DNA from: Gryganskiella cystojenkinii
Lineage: Eukaryota; Mortierellomycota; Mortierellomycetes; Mortierellales; Mortierellaceae
Reading direction: 5' to 3'
DNA length: 23,147 nt
Assembly: GCA_015852425.1 (NCBI GenBank)
Contig: JAAAIG010000343.1
Coordinates: forward strand, 1 to 23,147
Part shown: positions 1 to 9,321 of the stretch, piece by piece
Layout: each line of letters begins with the position of its first letter
How positions within the stretch are numbered: the stretch's first letter is position 1
Made by a program: the position numbers and the translations under genes
Notes under the pieces: generated by a model
What the model saw: only the letters and a program-made list of their open reading frames with translations
Database searches by the model: none
What the model was told of the DNA's origin: nothing

Positions 1-1
1 G

Positions 2-241
2 GACTTCTTTGAAAGTATTATTGCTGAGTACGAGGCACTCCGCACCAACCTCCTCATTGCTGGAGGACGCACAACAATTTCTCTCGGGGACCTATATCGG
101 GGAGCTCTCGGTAAACAAGAGACTTTGGACCTTACTGTCACGCTCGAGACACTATCGGTTGTCACATCAGTGCACCGATTTCCAGAGACAGGAATACTGA
201 TGGTGAGGTCGGTCCAACCAATCTACCACTGCCTCAAGTAA
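2..241 (+). CDS. Unrecognised protein, 3' part of an exon cut by the window edge
   Basis: A reading frame is open from base 2 to a TAA at 239-241, giving about 79 residues that look protein-like (for example GGRTTISLGDLYRGALGK and LSVVTSVHRFPETG). The start lies outside the window. Two possible splice donors sit near the end: GTGAGG at 203 and GTAAAG at 238. After the TAA the same frame stays open again from 242 to about 417 (including GVLYRLGQLVPSFGSVDG), so the TAA may lie in an intron or be a nonsense mutation. I do not recognise the family. The style resembles lineage-specific expanded families of early-diverging fungi, but that is an impression. The opposite strand at 167-385 is also open and cannot be fully excluded as the coding strand. 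Confidence 0.4.
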   Translation, partial: DFFESIIAEYEALRTNLLIAGGRTTISLGDLYRGALGKQETLDLTVTLETLSVVTSVHRFPETGILMVRSVQPIYHCLK

Positions 242-589
242 AGTATCCACTTTGTTTCCATTTTCTGTGCATTCTGGAGTGATTTTACCTTGTGCACTGG
301 AGTGCTCTATCGGCTCGGACAGTTGGTCCCCTCCTTTGGGAGTGTGGATGGCTGCACTGAGAAGGCTGCTATCGCAGGGATGCATACTTTGCTCCTCGAT
401 ACTGTTGCGAATCCCTCGATATAGACAAGAGGGCCGCGACGGTGTGGTAGCATGTTAGGTAGAGTCACATACATCCAGCTTGGCCCTCGAAGTCGGAGGG
501 TGCAATGTCTTCAGCTCTGCATAGGTTTCTTTCTTTGTGTGTTTTTTTTTTTTTTTTTGGGTGCTTTCCACGTCTTGACTATATTTTAG
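242..589 (+). other. Possible long intron or decayed exon
   Basis: This stretch ends in a convincing 3' splice region: an 18-T run at about 541-558, CTTGACTATATTTTAG ending at 589, then open sequence. If a donor at 238 is used, the intron is 352 bp and the downstream frame is the one reading HTHPDRCDPAEYFRTFG. If the donor at 203 is used, the downstream frame is the one reading VLHVKFFYKLRNDE. A protein-like open frame inside it (242-417) argues that part may be a decayed exon instead. I cannot choose between these. Confidence 0.3.
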
Positions 590-794
590 GTATTGCACGT
601 TAAATTCTTCTATAAGTTACGCAATGACGAAGTCGGTACATCCCTTCAAATCAGCAAATCAGCAAAGCCCGAATGCCTTCTATTTCGTCCACACACACCC
701 TGATCGATGTGACCCTGCTGAGTACTTTCGGACATTTGGTAGTCTAAAGGCAACAGACAAGGAGAAGCTCCATGGGCATTGGAACAGTGTCTGA
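590..794 (+). pseudogene. Unrecognised coding fragment in overlapping frames
   Basis: Directly after the acceptor at 588-589, two frames look coding in succession. One reads from 590 (VLHVKFFYKLRNDEVG...) to a TGA at 701. The other reads through 794 and contains a possible start at 624 and the segment HTHPDRCDPAEYFRTFG, KATDKEKLHGHWNSV, then TGA. A third frame takes over at 772. This stepwise shift is what a gene with small indels looks like, although a very short intron near 787 cannot be ruled out. No family was recognised. Confidence is low that this is functional. Confidence 0.3.
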
Positions 795-1328
795 CAAATC
801 CTTCTCAAGTCGCCGGGGAAAAAAATTCAGTGACAATGGCAAACGACTTCAAAGCAGTTGGGATTTGCCTAACAAAGGCCTCGGAGCATTTTGGGATGAG
901 CTTGAAAGCGCCGAGTCTGTCAGTGATGTGCTGAATGCTTCTAGTGAAAATATTCGAAAGCGAACGCTCCGGTCTGCACACCGTAACATCCTAAGTGCAA
1001 TTGATAACATCGATGAAGGTGAGTACTAGTTGTTAAACTTAAGCCAATCTCAATAAGTCATGCTAATGATGAGCGTAACTAACTACCTACTCAATGAAAC
1101 CCAGATATCGAAAAGAAGAACATGGCCGACAAAAGGCGACGGATACTATATGGTAAAGAGAACAAGGAGATCCAGCCAGGCGCCTTCAATGGCCCCAAGG
1201 CCTCACATGTGAAATCCAACATGAAGGCGGTACCCAAGATGATGGCGGGACCCAGGATGATGTCGAGATCCAAGATGATGGCGGAACTCAAAATGATCGC
1301 GGAACCCAGACTCAGCGTCCAAAAATAA
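772..1328 (+). CDS. Unrecognised protein, two exons with a clean intron
   Basis: Exon 772-1018 and exon 1105-1328 join across an 86-bp intron with donor GTGAGT, a CTAACTAAC branch-like site and acceptor CCCAG; the phase agrees (GAAG|AT gives Glu-Asp-Ile). The product would be about 156 residues: a charged, Ser-rich N-terminal half (FWDELESAESVSDVLN, RTLRSAHRNILSAIDNID) and a Lys/Met-rich end. The start at 772 is only the first ATG in frame. Just upstream another frame ends in LHGHWNSV, so this is probably the 3' part of a larger gene whose frame was shifted near 787. The last 100 bases carry an 18-bp tandem repeat whose natural-looking peptide (TQDDGG) lies in another frame. Function unknown. 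Confidence 0.4.
1214..1309 (+). repeat. 18-bp tandem repeat, five units plus a partial
   Basis: Five 18-base units start at 1214, 1232, 1250, 1268 and 1286, followed by six bases of a sixth. The second unit is ACCCAAGATGATGGCGGG, and the others differ by a few bases. In one frame it encodes a hexapeptide of the form T/I-Q-D-D-G-G; in the frame of the upstream spliced exon it encodes P/S-K/R-M-M-A-x. Confidence 0.85.
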
Positions 1329-1792
1329 GGAGGCATATATGTTTGACAACAGTGAAAATAAGGAAGCTGAGCCTTCTCAGAGGATCAGCGTGAGCCACAT
1401 GGACATACGGTAAAATATTTGAATCGAAAGACGTGCATAGACATTTTTTAGTCCTCTGTCGTCCATCCATGCCCTCAGCCCATACTCCTTCTACCCCTTT
1501 CCACTCCGTATACTCAACAGTCACGCATTGTCGTTGAGCACGAATTCAGTGCTGGAGGAGCCTGAGGGAGGATACCCGAGCCTACTGGCAGCTCACTGAA
1601 TGATGCTGATCTAACAGCGAATAATATAGCTTGACGAGGTTTCTTCCACTCGCATCCTCGCCGCCCTCTTTTGATTTGTGATCACAGCGATAATCGCTGC
1701 CTGCCCTACCAAGAGCTATCCGCGTTTTGTTTCAAAAAAAAATAGTCGGAACTCGGACAATGCGAAATATTGGAGGAAACTTGCTCGATAGG
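1329..1792. other. No gene seen
   Basis: No convincing coding frame on either strand. It lies between the 3' end of the left-hand accessory gene and the 3' end of the minus-strand membrane-protein gene. A short imperfect inverted repeat (TTCAGTG at 1545-1551 against CACTGAA at 1594-1600) could form a hairpin, but nothing ties it to a known element. Confidence 0.6.
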
Positions 1793-1798
1793 TTTATT
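1793..1798 (-). terminator. AATAAA polyadenylation signal for the 1798-2513 gene
   Basis: TTTATT on the plus strand (AATAAA on the minus strand) overlaps the TAA stop of the minus-strand membrane-protein gene. Close coupling of stop and AATAAA suits compact fungal UTRs. Confidence 0.45.
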
Positions 1799-2513
1799 TA
1801 CTGGACCTCGAGAACCACCAATTTGGCTTTAGCTAATACTCGACGAGACATTTGGCTCACAAACTGGCAGGTCATGTAGACAGACTTGAACAGACCAAAG
1901 ACGAGCGCAATCATGAGCACTATACCCCCGATACCCTCTTCTCTCTGTCGCTCGCCTCTCGCCCCGCGCCGTCGCCTACCCAATCCAACTCCTCCGATCC
2001 TGAATATGCCTCCTCCACCGCCCATCAAGATTGTGGAGAGAAGCTACTGGAGAAAGCCAATAATGCTCGCAATGAACAATCCAAAGACCATGTGCGACTT
2101 GTCAATCTTGACACTGCTCTCAAAGTCTCAGGCGTTTTCAAGACCACAAACTCGTTCCTTAACTGCGTCAGTTGATCGCCGTCAAAGTCGTCCCTGTCGT
2201 TCAAGTGAAAGAGAGGTGAGTTAGAGAGACAATTATTAATATTTGAAAATATGATACTGAGTAAAGGTCAACAGTAAACTCGTGTGTCACATAGAGTCGA
2301 ATTCACATCATTTGAGAAAACCAGAGCGCGTAAATTAAACACCGTAGCACAATCTGGGAAGATGAAGAGACAGAGAGTGATAGGAGGAGGGGAAGAGAAC
2401 AGGCGTGTGGATGACCCCGCGTTTTATTATTGTGCGTTACTGCCAGTAGCTCGAGTTGCCTCCTTTGACCTCCTTTACCTTTGTTCAATCGGATAGAGAG
2501 ATGACTTTGCCAT
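1798..2513 (-). pseudogene. Small two-helix membrane protein gene, apparently broken
   Basis: Exon 1 (2513-2479) reads MAKSSLYPIEQ and ends AG|GTAAAG. After a 285-bp intron with a TCTAACTC branch site and CGACAG acceptor, exon 2 starts at 2193 in matching phase with DDFDGDQLTQLRNEF and VVLKTPETL. The plausible continuation (SSVKIDKSHMVFGLFIASII, then GFLQ) is in another frame. A TAG follows GFLQ, and the same frame then reads LLSTILM, a Gly/Arg-rich loop, a second helix (IGGIVLMIALVFGLF) and a tail ending KLVVLEVQ at 1798. Read this way there is one frameshift near 2115 and one nonsense codon near 2044. The alternative is a 71-bp intron (donor GTGTCA, acceptor CAGTAG), which restores the frame but deletes the first helix. 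I do not recognise the family; the layout is an acidic N-terminus, a two-helix hairpin and a short cytosolic tail. Confidence 0.5.
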
Positions 2514-2694
2514 CCCTGTCATCCGTCAGTAAACCGTAACTCGGTGACACACTTATGCTCGTTACATATAACGATGGGCTGCTCGGTCCCTGCCTGCACC
2601 TTTCTGTTCTTTTTTTCTGTTTCAAATCTTTTCTTTTTCAGTCTCGCTTGGCAGCACATGGGGTTTTTGCCCATTATAATATACTTTGAACAAA
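2514..2694. promoter_or_regulatory. Short divergent promoter region
   Basis: These 181 bp separate the start of the minus-strand membrane-protein gene from the CotH start. They contain T/C-rich tracts (2600-2640) and an AT-rich TATAATATA segment about 20 bp before the CotH ATG. No specific operator could be identified. Confidence 0.4.
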
Positions 2695-4644
2695 ATGCTT
2701 TTCCAAGGCGTTGCCTCAATCCTGCCTCTTCTGGCCTTCGCAAGTGTGACATTCGGCGAGGGTAAGTCTAATTGAATAATGTATAACATCCGTTGCATAA
2801 CCCTTCCTGAAAACGAGACGAATAGTACTTATTCCTCTTTTCTTTTTTTTTTATTATCTTCGGTCGTAGTCACCTTCAATGTCATTGCATACCCAGAACA
2901 AGGTGGAGCTTTGGCAGTGTCTGTCGATGGCAAGATCACAAGACTACACACGAGTCTAGACACGTTTCCTCTGTGGACGGGTTCCGTCTCCTCAGCCTCT
3001 AGCGCTTCCCTGTACAAATATGTTCTTCTCTCAGAAACAGGAGAGGTCATCAAATCTGAATCCTTTGAGAGACCAGGACCTTCACGAAAGGAGACATTAA
3101 ACGAATTCTTTGACCGAGAGATCACAAAGGCGCGTTTCCCAGATATTCCTCAAATCGGACCTGATGTCCGACCAAAGCCCTCGATAGCCTTTGACGAAAC
3201 TCAGATGGCGACTATACATATCACAACCAGCCCAGAGGCATTCGCAAGCTTGATCGCCGACCCACGCAGGAACGATGAAGAGATCAAGGTCGATTTTTTT
3301 TACGTCAACGCTGACCTCACCCACAGAGTCGAAAGCGTCAAGATGAAACTTGCAGGAAAATCCTCCCGAGGATTCAAGAAATTGTCCTTCAAGTTCAAGT
3401 TCTCCACAAAGGAGGGACAAGAGTTCTTTGATCGACCCACTGTCAAATTGCGAGCTCAGAATTACGATCCTACCTTCATCCGTGAAAAACTTTATATCGA
3501 CGTCCTCAACTCTGTCGGAGTGCATTCGCAACAAGGGGTTTGGGTCCGACTCTTTATCAATAATGAGCCATGGGGGCTATATCTTATGGTCGACGACATT
3601 GACAAACATTTCCTACGCTATAATATCCACCACGACAAGGACAAGGACAAGAGCGAGGATACGGAACTTGGTGCGTTGTACCAGATGGCAGCACCTTTGA
3701 TCCCTCTGGAGGCAGATTTGCAATACAATGGCACCCTGGGTGAGAACTATCCACCATCAGTGTACAAGAACGAGGTTCTCGGAAACAACCCTGAGGGTGC
3801 ACCCTTGACACGGCTGATAGAGTTTATGAAGACCCTGCATGATTTCGATCCCAAGAATCCTGCAGCACTCGAGTTTTGGAACCGATATCTGGACTTGGAC
3901 GAGTTCTTGCTTTGTATGGCGGTCGAGTTCCTGGGCGGATCGTGGGATGGGTATTGGTGGGACGGATCCAACTACTTGATGTACCTCAATCCGACGCTTG
4001 CTGGGTGCGCTGAAGGCGACAGGAAGGGCAAGTGGCAGTGGATCCCGACCGATTTCGATTCGACATTTGGCGATGGTGACCCAACCGCAGTCTTGACCCC
4101 CTATCAAACCTACGCCAACATGACCCAACGCGATCACCCTTTGGTCTCGAAGCTCATTCTCGGCAACCGGGACATCAACGCGAGATTCGAGGCCATTCTG
4201 ATGCACGTTGTCAACGGTGTCTTTAAACCGGAGGCCCTGTTTGGAAGAGTGGACGCGTACGAACAGTTTTTGGCCAAGGACGCAGAATGGGATCTGACCA
4301 TCGATCGGTCCAAGATCACCCAGGGCAAATACCTGTGGTACACGATTAAGGATTTTCACACGAGTCTTCATGCATCTGTGCGGGGAATTCGTATCGGAAT
4401 CAAACCCTGGATCGAAAGGCGAGCACGCGAAGTTCCCGTGCAGATGAACAGCGGGGTCAGGACAAATACGTTCAAGAGATCGGTAGGTCCTAAAGTAAAA
4501 GATGCCGAACCGCCTGTTCAACAAGTCAGGGGCGCGACTCTAATGGATACCATGACACATTCAGCCAACTTGGCTGAGACTTTGACTTCTGCGACTGTCT
4601 TTGGAACCACTCTGGCAGCAATGGTTCTCTTGACAATTTGTTAA
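2695..4644 (+). CDS. Secreted, probably GPI-anchored CotH-family protein
   Basis: Two exons, 2695-2761 and 2870-4644, are joined across a 108-bp intron (GTAAGT...TCGTAG) in phase and give 613 residues. Exon 1 encodes a signal peptide (MLFQGVASILPLLAFASV). The mature protein opens with VTFNVIAYPE, then carries the CotH domain: REKLYIDVLNSVGVHS near residue 227, WVRLFINNEPWGLYLMVDDI near 247 and WIPTDFDSTFGDGD near 415. These match the CotH pattern of an Arg-Glu-Lys-Leu element, a Gly-x-Tyr-x-x-x-Asp-Asp strand and an Asp-Phe-Asp metal/catalytic site. CotH proteins are atypical secreted or surface kinases of Bacillus spore coats and early-diverging fungi. The C-terminus is a hydrophobic tail (TSATVFGTTLAAMVLLTIC) preceded by a polar spacer, typical of a GPI signal. 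The last step of this function is inferred; substrates cannot be read from sequence. Confidence 0.88.
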
Positions 4645-4863
4645 AGAGAGGAGAAAGACTTATTTTACGCATTTAACGAGAATATATATATATTGTATAG
4701 AGTATTGTGTGGTCCACCATGGACATTGAAACAGAGAGTGGAGTGAATAAAAAATGTGAATGTTAAGATATATGTAAGAGTGCATAATATATATATCGGT
4801 CTAGCTTGGGAAGCTTGATGAGTAAAAGTGGTATTGTAAAGAGAAAAGAACGTCCTTTTCCCT
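4645..4863. other. Convergent 3' UTR region between CotH and ABCA genes
   Basis: The 219 bp are AT-rich with two TA-repeat tracts (about 4682-4692 and 4788-4796), and hold the 3' ends of two converging genes. There is no coding frame of interest. Confidence 0.6.
4746..4751 (+). terminator. AATAAA polyadenylation signal of the CotH gene
   Basis: AATAAA lies about 100 bases after the CotH stop codon, at a normal 3' UTR distance. Confidence 0.5.
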
Positions 4864-7800
4864 TTAAGCAGCAGTGCTACGGTGACGGAGGGTCGAGTCC
4901 GAGTTCTGCTTCTCGTCATTGCCCTTGGAATTCTTGGAGACCTCGTAGCCCTGGTATCCTTCCGGGTTAGCGTCCCGGATCAACTTCAAAAAGACCTCCT
5001 CTAAAGAAGTCTGAGAGATGCCGTATCCATGAACAAGGGGTTCTCCTGAGGCGCCAGCAAGGTTCTGGTTGGTATGTTGCAAAGAAGTCGTGATATCGTC
5101 GCCACTGGTTATCCTTCCTACAGCAGGGGTGGTCTGACCACTGTTGGCGTTCGAGCTCTTGTGAGATCCAGTTCCTCGGGGCGTCAATCCAGCGGCGCCA
5201 CCATCTACAGCTTCGAGCCACTGGACCAATCGAGGGATGCTGCCCATAGACGTTGGAGGGAACTGGTACAACAACGCACCAGCAGAGTCATCCTTCAAGA
5301 TACAACCGGGGACCATGGACTCGATTAATCCCTTGACGCGTTCCGTGTTGGCTGGATCCGTCATCATCGAGATACGGTAACCGGCTCCAAACTTGTTCTT
5401 CAAATGGATCGAGTTTCCAATAGCCCTCAAGCGCCCGTGCGCCATAACACAGATACGGTCACCCAAGATATCGGCCTCCTCCATCGAATGAGTCGTGAGA
5501 ATGATGATACGACCTTGCTTGAATTTCTCGATAAAGGACCAGACATGGCGACGGTTCGTGGGATCCATTCCTGTAGTGGGTTCGTCCAAAAAGATGATCT
5601 TGGGGTCACCGAGGGTGGAGATGACCATCGAGAGACGACGCTTCATTCCGCCAGAGTACGTGTGCGAGAGTCTGTCCTTAACCTTCCAGAGTCGAACGGC
5701 CTTGAGTCTTTCCTCAGCCAAGGCAGGGATCTCCTCCTTGGGCACGTTCTTGAGTCCGGCATACAGGTAAATGTGCTCTTCCGCGGTCAAATCATCAAAC
5801 AAGATATCATGTTGGGGACAAACACCCATCATGGATCGGATCTCGGCCATCTCGGAATTCATGGACAGACCATAAAACAACGCATCTCCTCCTGTCGACT
5901 TTGTCAATCCAGAAAGCATGTTCATCGTGGTTGATTTTCCGGCACCGTTCTGACCCAACAACGCCAACAACTTGCCCTCCTGGAGCGTCAAACAAAGATC
6001 CTTGACTGCAATCTTATCCAAGGGACTCTGTCGGAAGGCCGATTCCCGGAAGACTTTTTGAAGGTTGCAGATACGAGCCTGGGTCTCAAAGTTGCTATCG
6101 AGAGCCAATTCACGCTCGATAACGACATCGTTATCGTCTTCATCCTCGGCGGGTACACCATGTCCCTTGTTGACAGATTTCCTTTTGACGTCTCTCTTGG
6201 CCTTGTTGGCCTCCTGAGCCGTGATCCATTCATGGGCCGAGAGCTTTTTGCGAATGTTCCAACCATAAAAGGAAGGGTCGAGGAAGAAGAGCAAATGGCG
6301 CTTGTTGCCGTAATCATCCGCAACAACTTGATCCATGTACAAGGTCAAGATCACAAAGACACCAATGTTCATCAGCATGAAGTACCAAGACTGAATAGGC
6401 GCAGGAACATCGGGATGACGGGTGCGGGCATCATCGTAAGTAGGAGTGAAGCTGCTGGGAATCTTGTTGTAGAGATCGTTCCAATGGAATCCAGGACCTT
6501 TGATATAAGTGGAAGTCAAGACGTCGAAACGACCTGTCGCGAACAGGGACATGTCCAGGAAGATTTTGCCAAAGTTGAAGAACGGAATAAACATCAAGAC
6601 GTATTTGGCGACGACCGAAGTTCCCTGGTCGTACCAGATATAACCGACATAACTGTTGGAGAAGACCATGGACTCGAACAAGAGACCAATAATGAACAAG
6701 AAGATACCAATCAGAATAGCAGTTCGACTGGCCTTGACCATGGTCGTGATCCAGAAGGCCATAGTGACCATGGACATGCCAAAGAGGAAGAATGTGATCA
6801 AGAGCGCGCCAAAGTTGGAGTACTTGAAGACACTAAAGTCAAATGCCACACCGAATCCGCAAATGACAATCGCGCTAATCAGGACCAGGACCGCATTCGA
6901 GAGCCACCAGGAGAACCAGTAGACCAACGTCTTGAGGCCCATCATCTGCATAGAGTGGCGCAGGTGCAACTCCTTCTCGGTGACAATCTGGTTCAGGACG
7001 CAGATAAAGATGACCATCATCGAGCAAAAGAAGAACATGGCGCCTAAACTCGACACGACCTCGTCACTGGCCGCCTTAGGTGGGACCAAGGGGAAATCCT
7101 TTAAATTAGTAGACAGGTTGACAGTGTTGCTGTCCGCGATCAACATGATGGCCTCATCCACAGCTCGGGTAAACGACAACATCGAGTCACCAAAGGGATC
7201 GGTTCCGTTGGCAGCGTTCGTAAAGTTGAACCAAGTCTGATAGACATAGTTCTTGGGAGGACCCTGGACGATCGAGAACTCGATACCGAAACGAGTGGTG
7301 TTGGGGTTCTGAAGCGTGTAGTTGTAGATGAATTGACCATTGGGGACAGGGACCATTCCAAGAGTCTTTGTAGGAACGGTCATCACGTCCGAATACGTAT
7401 CCTCAAAGTTAAAGTTGACCTTGTTCTCCCGAATGTTATTTCGAGCGTTGACCGTCTGGAGAATCTGGCGGATCTCGGGTGTATCGGGCGTGAACATGAT
7501 GTTGATGCAGGGATCTCTGGGTGTACGACCCTGCATTATTGAAAGGAGGGCGGGAGTTGGACACAACACAGAATGTCAGTTAAGGTCCGATCATAAAAGA
7601 AAAAGGTTTATGTCCTCCCAATATTTTTGAAGATCTTATGTCTTTACCTGGCAGCTGTCGATACCGGGCAAAGTCCACGGAGTAGGGTGGTAGTTCGATT
7701 TGAGTTGACGAGAGGTATCGGCCTTTTGGAGAACCCAAAGAAGGAAGAGGAAGAGGATGGGACCCAAGAGGACCTGCGCAAAAGTTGATCTACGATAACG

Positions 7801-8142
7801 GATCTATATTTTGTGATACAGCAAATGAAAGTAGACTGTTAATATGTACCCAAGAGTTCTTTCCGCAGGGGATGAATTCAAGGGTGACTTGAGCTGCAAC
7901 GGTGTTTTGCAACAAGGGCTATGAATATTTTTGTTGGGACCAGGGGTTAGGCGTCGAGGTTGTACCTGAAGTGTTGTGTTGCGCTTGAGCATTGTCCACA
8001 GCTGACGAAAACCGATAGCCAGCCCATTAGAGTAGGAAAAATCGGAAGAACTCCTGACGGCGACACTGTTTCTCCTCCTCAAGCCGTTGTTGTCAGGGTC
8101 CGCTGTCTGCGTGGCAACATGACTCTCAACGGCAGACTGCAT
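4864..8142 (-). CDS. ABCA-subfamily half-size ABC transporter
   Basis: Three exons, 8142-7966, 7773-7648 and 7530-4864, have GT-AG introns of 192 and 117 bp in phase 0 and give 989 residues. After a basic N-terminus (FRQLWTMLKRNTTLQ), helix 1 is VLLGPILFLFLLWVLQ, followed by a large extracytosolic loop with Cys residues and N-x-S/T sites. A block of about six helices follows (residues about 260-490; FFFCSMMVIFICVLN, WFSWWLSNAVLVLISAIVIC and others), the ABC2 membrane type. The nucleotide-binding domain has Walker A GQNGAGKST near 628, Q-loop CPQHDILFDDLT, signature YSGGMKRRLS near 727, Walker B IIFLDEPTTGMDP near 748 and H-loop TTHSMEEAD. The ABCA-specific C-terminal element TSLEEVFLKLIRDA is present. 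One membrane block plus one ATPase domain makes it a half transporter that must dimerise; lipid or sterol transport is the family expectation. The signature starts with Tyr instead of Leu. Confidence 0.93.
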
Positions 8143-9258
8143 TGCCGGAGAATATTAAGGATAAGGAATGAGAGGGGGAAAGGGAATGAATGGGGAAGTG
8201 GATTGGATTGGATCGAATGAGGAACAAAAGAAAAAAAGAGAGAGAAAGAGAAAAGGAAAAGAGAAGGGAGTGGTGATATGGTTTCCCGTTCGATAATTGT
8301 CCAACAAGCAGGAATAATGAAGATGAGACTGAAAGATGGTTGAAAGAGTGCGACAGTGGGTCATAAAAGGTGGTGGCGGTGTTGAGCTGTTCGTCTCAGG
8401 GGAAGGGAATAAAAGGCCAGGTCATCCACATCGAGCTCTCGATCGATCGACTTTCTCTCTTTCTTTATTCGTAGTGTAGGACACGACAGAAGGTAAGGAA
8501 CAAAGATAGGGTCGTCCCAGCTCTTTCTTGGCAGAATTAAAAAATAAAAACCATGTTCTAGTTCCTGTGGATACTTAAAGTTCGTGGCGGGCTGTTTCGC
8601 TTTTTCGGATTTTTATTGATGTGTTGGCTCTAGTGACAAACAGGTTCTGCGCTGTCCTGCCCTGTGCTCTAATATTTTGCCATGTCTGCCGTCTCATCCC
8701 CCTGTGTCCCACAACATAACCCCATTGAACAAAAAAACGTGCGCATTGTCCAATTAGAACAAACAAAGCGGGTCCAGTTGAACTATCGAAAGCCCTCGAT
8801 CTATAAAAAAGAAAAAGAACAGCAGAGTACCCTCGACTCCTGCACCGCATTGCACAGTATAAAGAGAGCGGCCGCCACGCCAAAGAACACACAACGTTTA
8901 CCACCGACATGTTTGCCAAGACAACACTATGTCGACCTACGTATCTCACACAGGAGACTTGCTACAGCCTTTTTCAAAGCAAAAATAGGATATGATACGT
9001 GGATAGCAGGGTAGCAATTCCTTGCGCTTTGTCGACAATCCACAAAAGAACAAAAGCCCAGTAAAAAGTCAAACGCTGTCCAAGAATTGAAGACGTCCAT
9101 TTGTCTGCAAGTCCAGTCATCATCCTGATACAATTTCCACAACTAGTACGAAGTTCAAACGTGCATAATAGCATAACAGCTAATAGCCTAACAGCCAATG
9201 CCAATAAAAGAATCCAGACGGCGAGAAAGAGGGAGAGAAACACTGAATATCGAAAGTC
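8143..9258. other. No gene seen; ABCA upstream region and RPS29 downstream region
   Basis: The longest open frames here (8682-9014 plus, 8575-8949 minus, 8974-9312 minus) have unnatural composition and no splice-supported partners, so I treat them as chance. The part next to the ABCA start is purine-rich on the plus strand (about 8220-8269), meaning a pyrimidine-rich 5' UTR for the minus-strand gene, a common fungal promoter trait. A stress-element-like AGGGG is at 8398-8402 and a self-complementary TCGATCGATCGA at 8439-8450. No RNA gene was recognised. Confidence 0.55.
8220..8269 (-). promoter_or_regulatory. Pyrimidine tract upstream of the ABCA start
   Basis: About 50 bases are almost purely A/G on the plus strand, hence a CT-rich tract on the ABCA sense strand, 80-130 bases before its ATG. 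Such tracts often lie at fungal core promoters just upstream of transcription starts. The role is inferred from position. Confidence 0.35.
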
Positions 9259-9264
9259 TTTATT
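9259..9264 (-). terminator. AATAAA polyadenylation signal of RPS29
   Basis: TTTATT on the plus strand is AATAAA on the minus strand, 58 bases beyond the RPS29 stop codon. This supports the 9-base last coding exon at 9330-9322. Confidence 0.6.
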
Positions 9265-9321
9265 CCAGCGTTGTAAAGAGTCTGACCGACGACTTGAAGC
9301 CGAAGTCCGCACTAAAAGAAC

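Noticed and set aside
167..385. Minus-strand open frame with reasonable composition opposite the left-end exon
   Set aside because: The plus-strand frame at 2-241 looks more protein-like and is followed by plus-strand splice signals. Kept only as a caution in that entry.
1886..2224. Plus-strand open frame rich in Pro and Arg
   Set aside because: It is the reverse of the Gly/Arg-rich loop of the minus-strand membrane-protein gene, which has matching splice sites and a hydrophobic pattern.
3757..4524. 255-residue minus-strand open frame inside the CotH gene
   Set aside because: It is the antisense shadow of the CotH coding sequence, and no start context or homology is apparent.
6058..7047. 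329-residue plus-strand open frame inside the ABCA gene
   Set aside because: It is the antisense shadow of the transmembrane region, with unnatural His/Asp/Gln composition.
8974..9312. Hydrophobic minus-strand open frame downstream of RPS29
   Set aside because: It lies in the probable 3' UTR/intergenic region; the hydrophobic run comes from short TAACAGC-like repeats near 9165-9200, and there is no supporting start or splice context.
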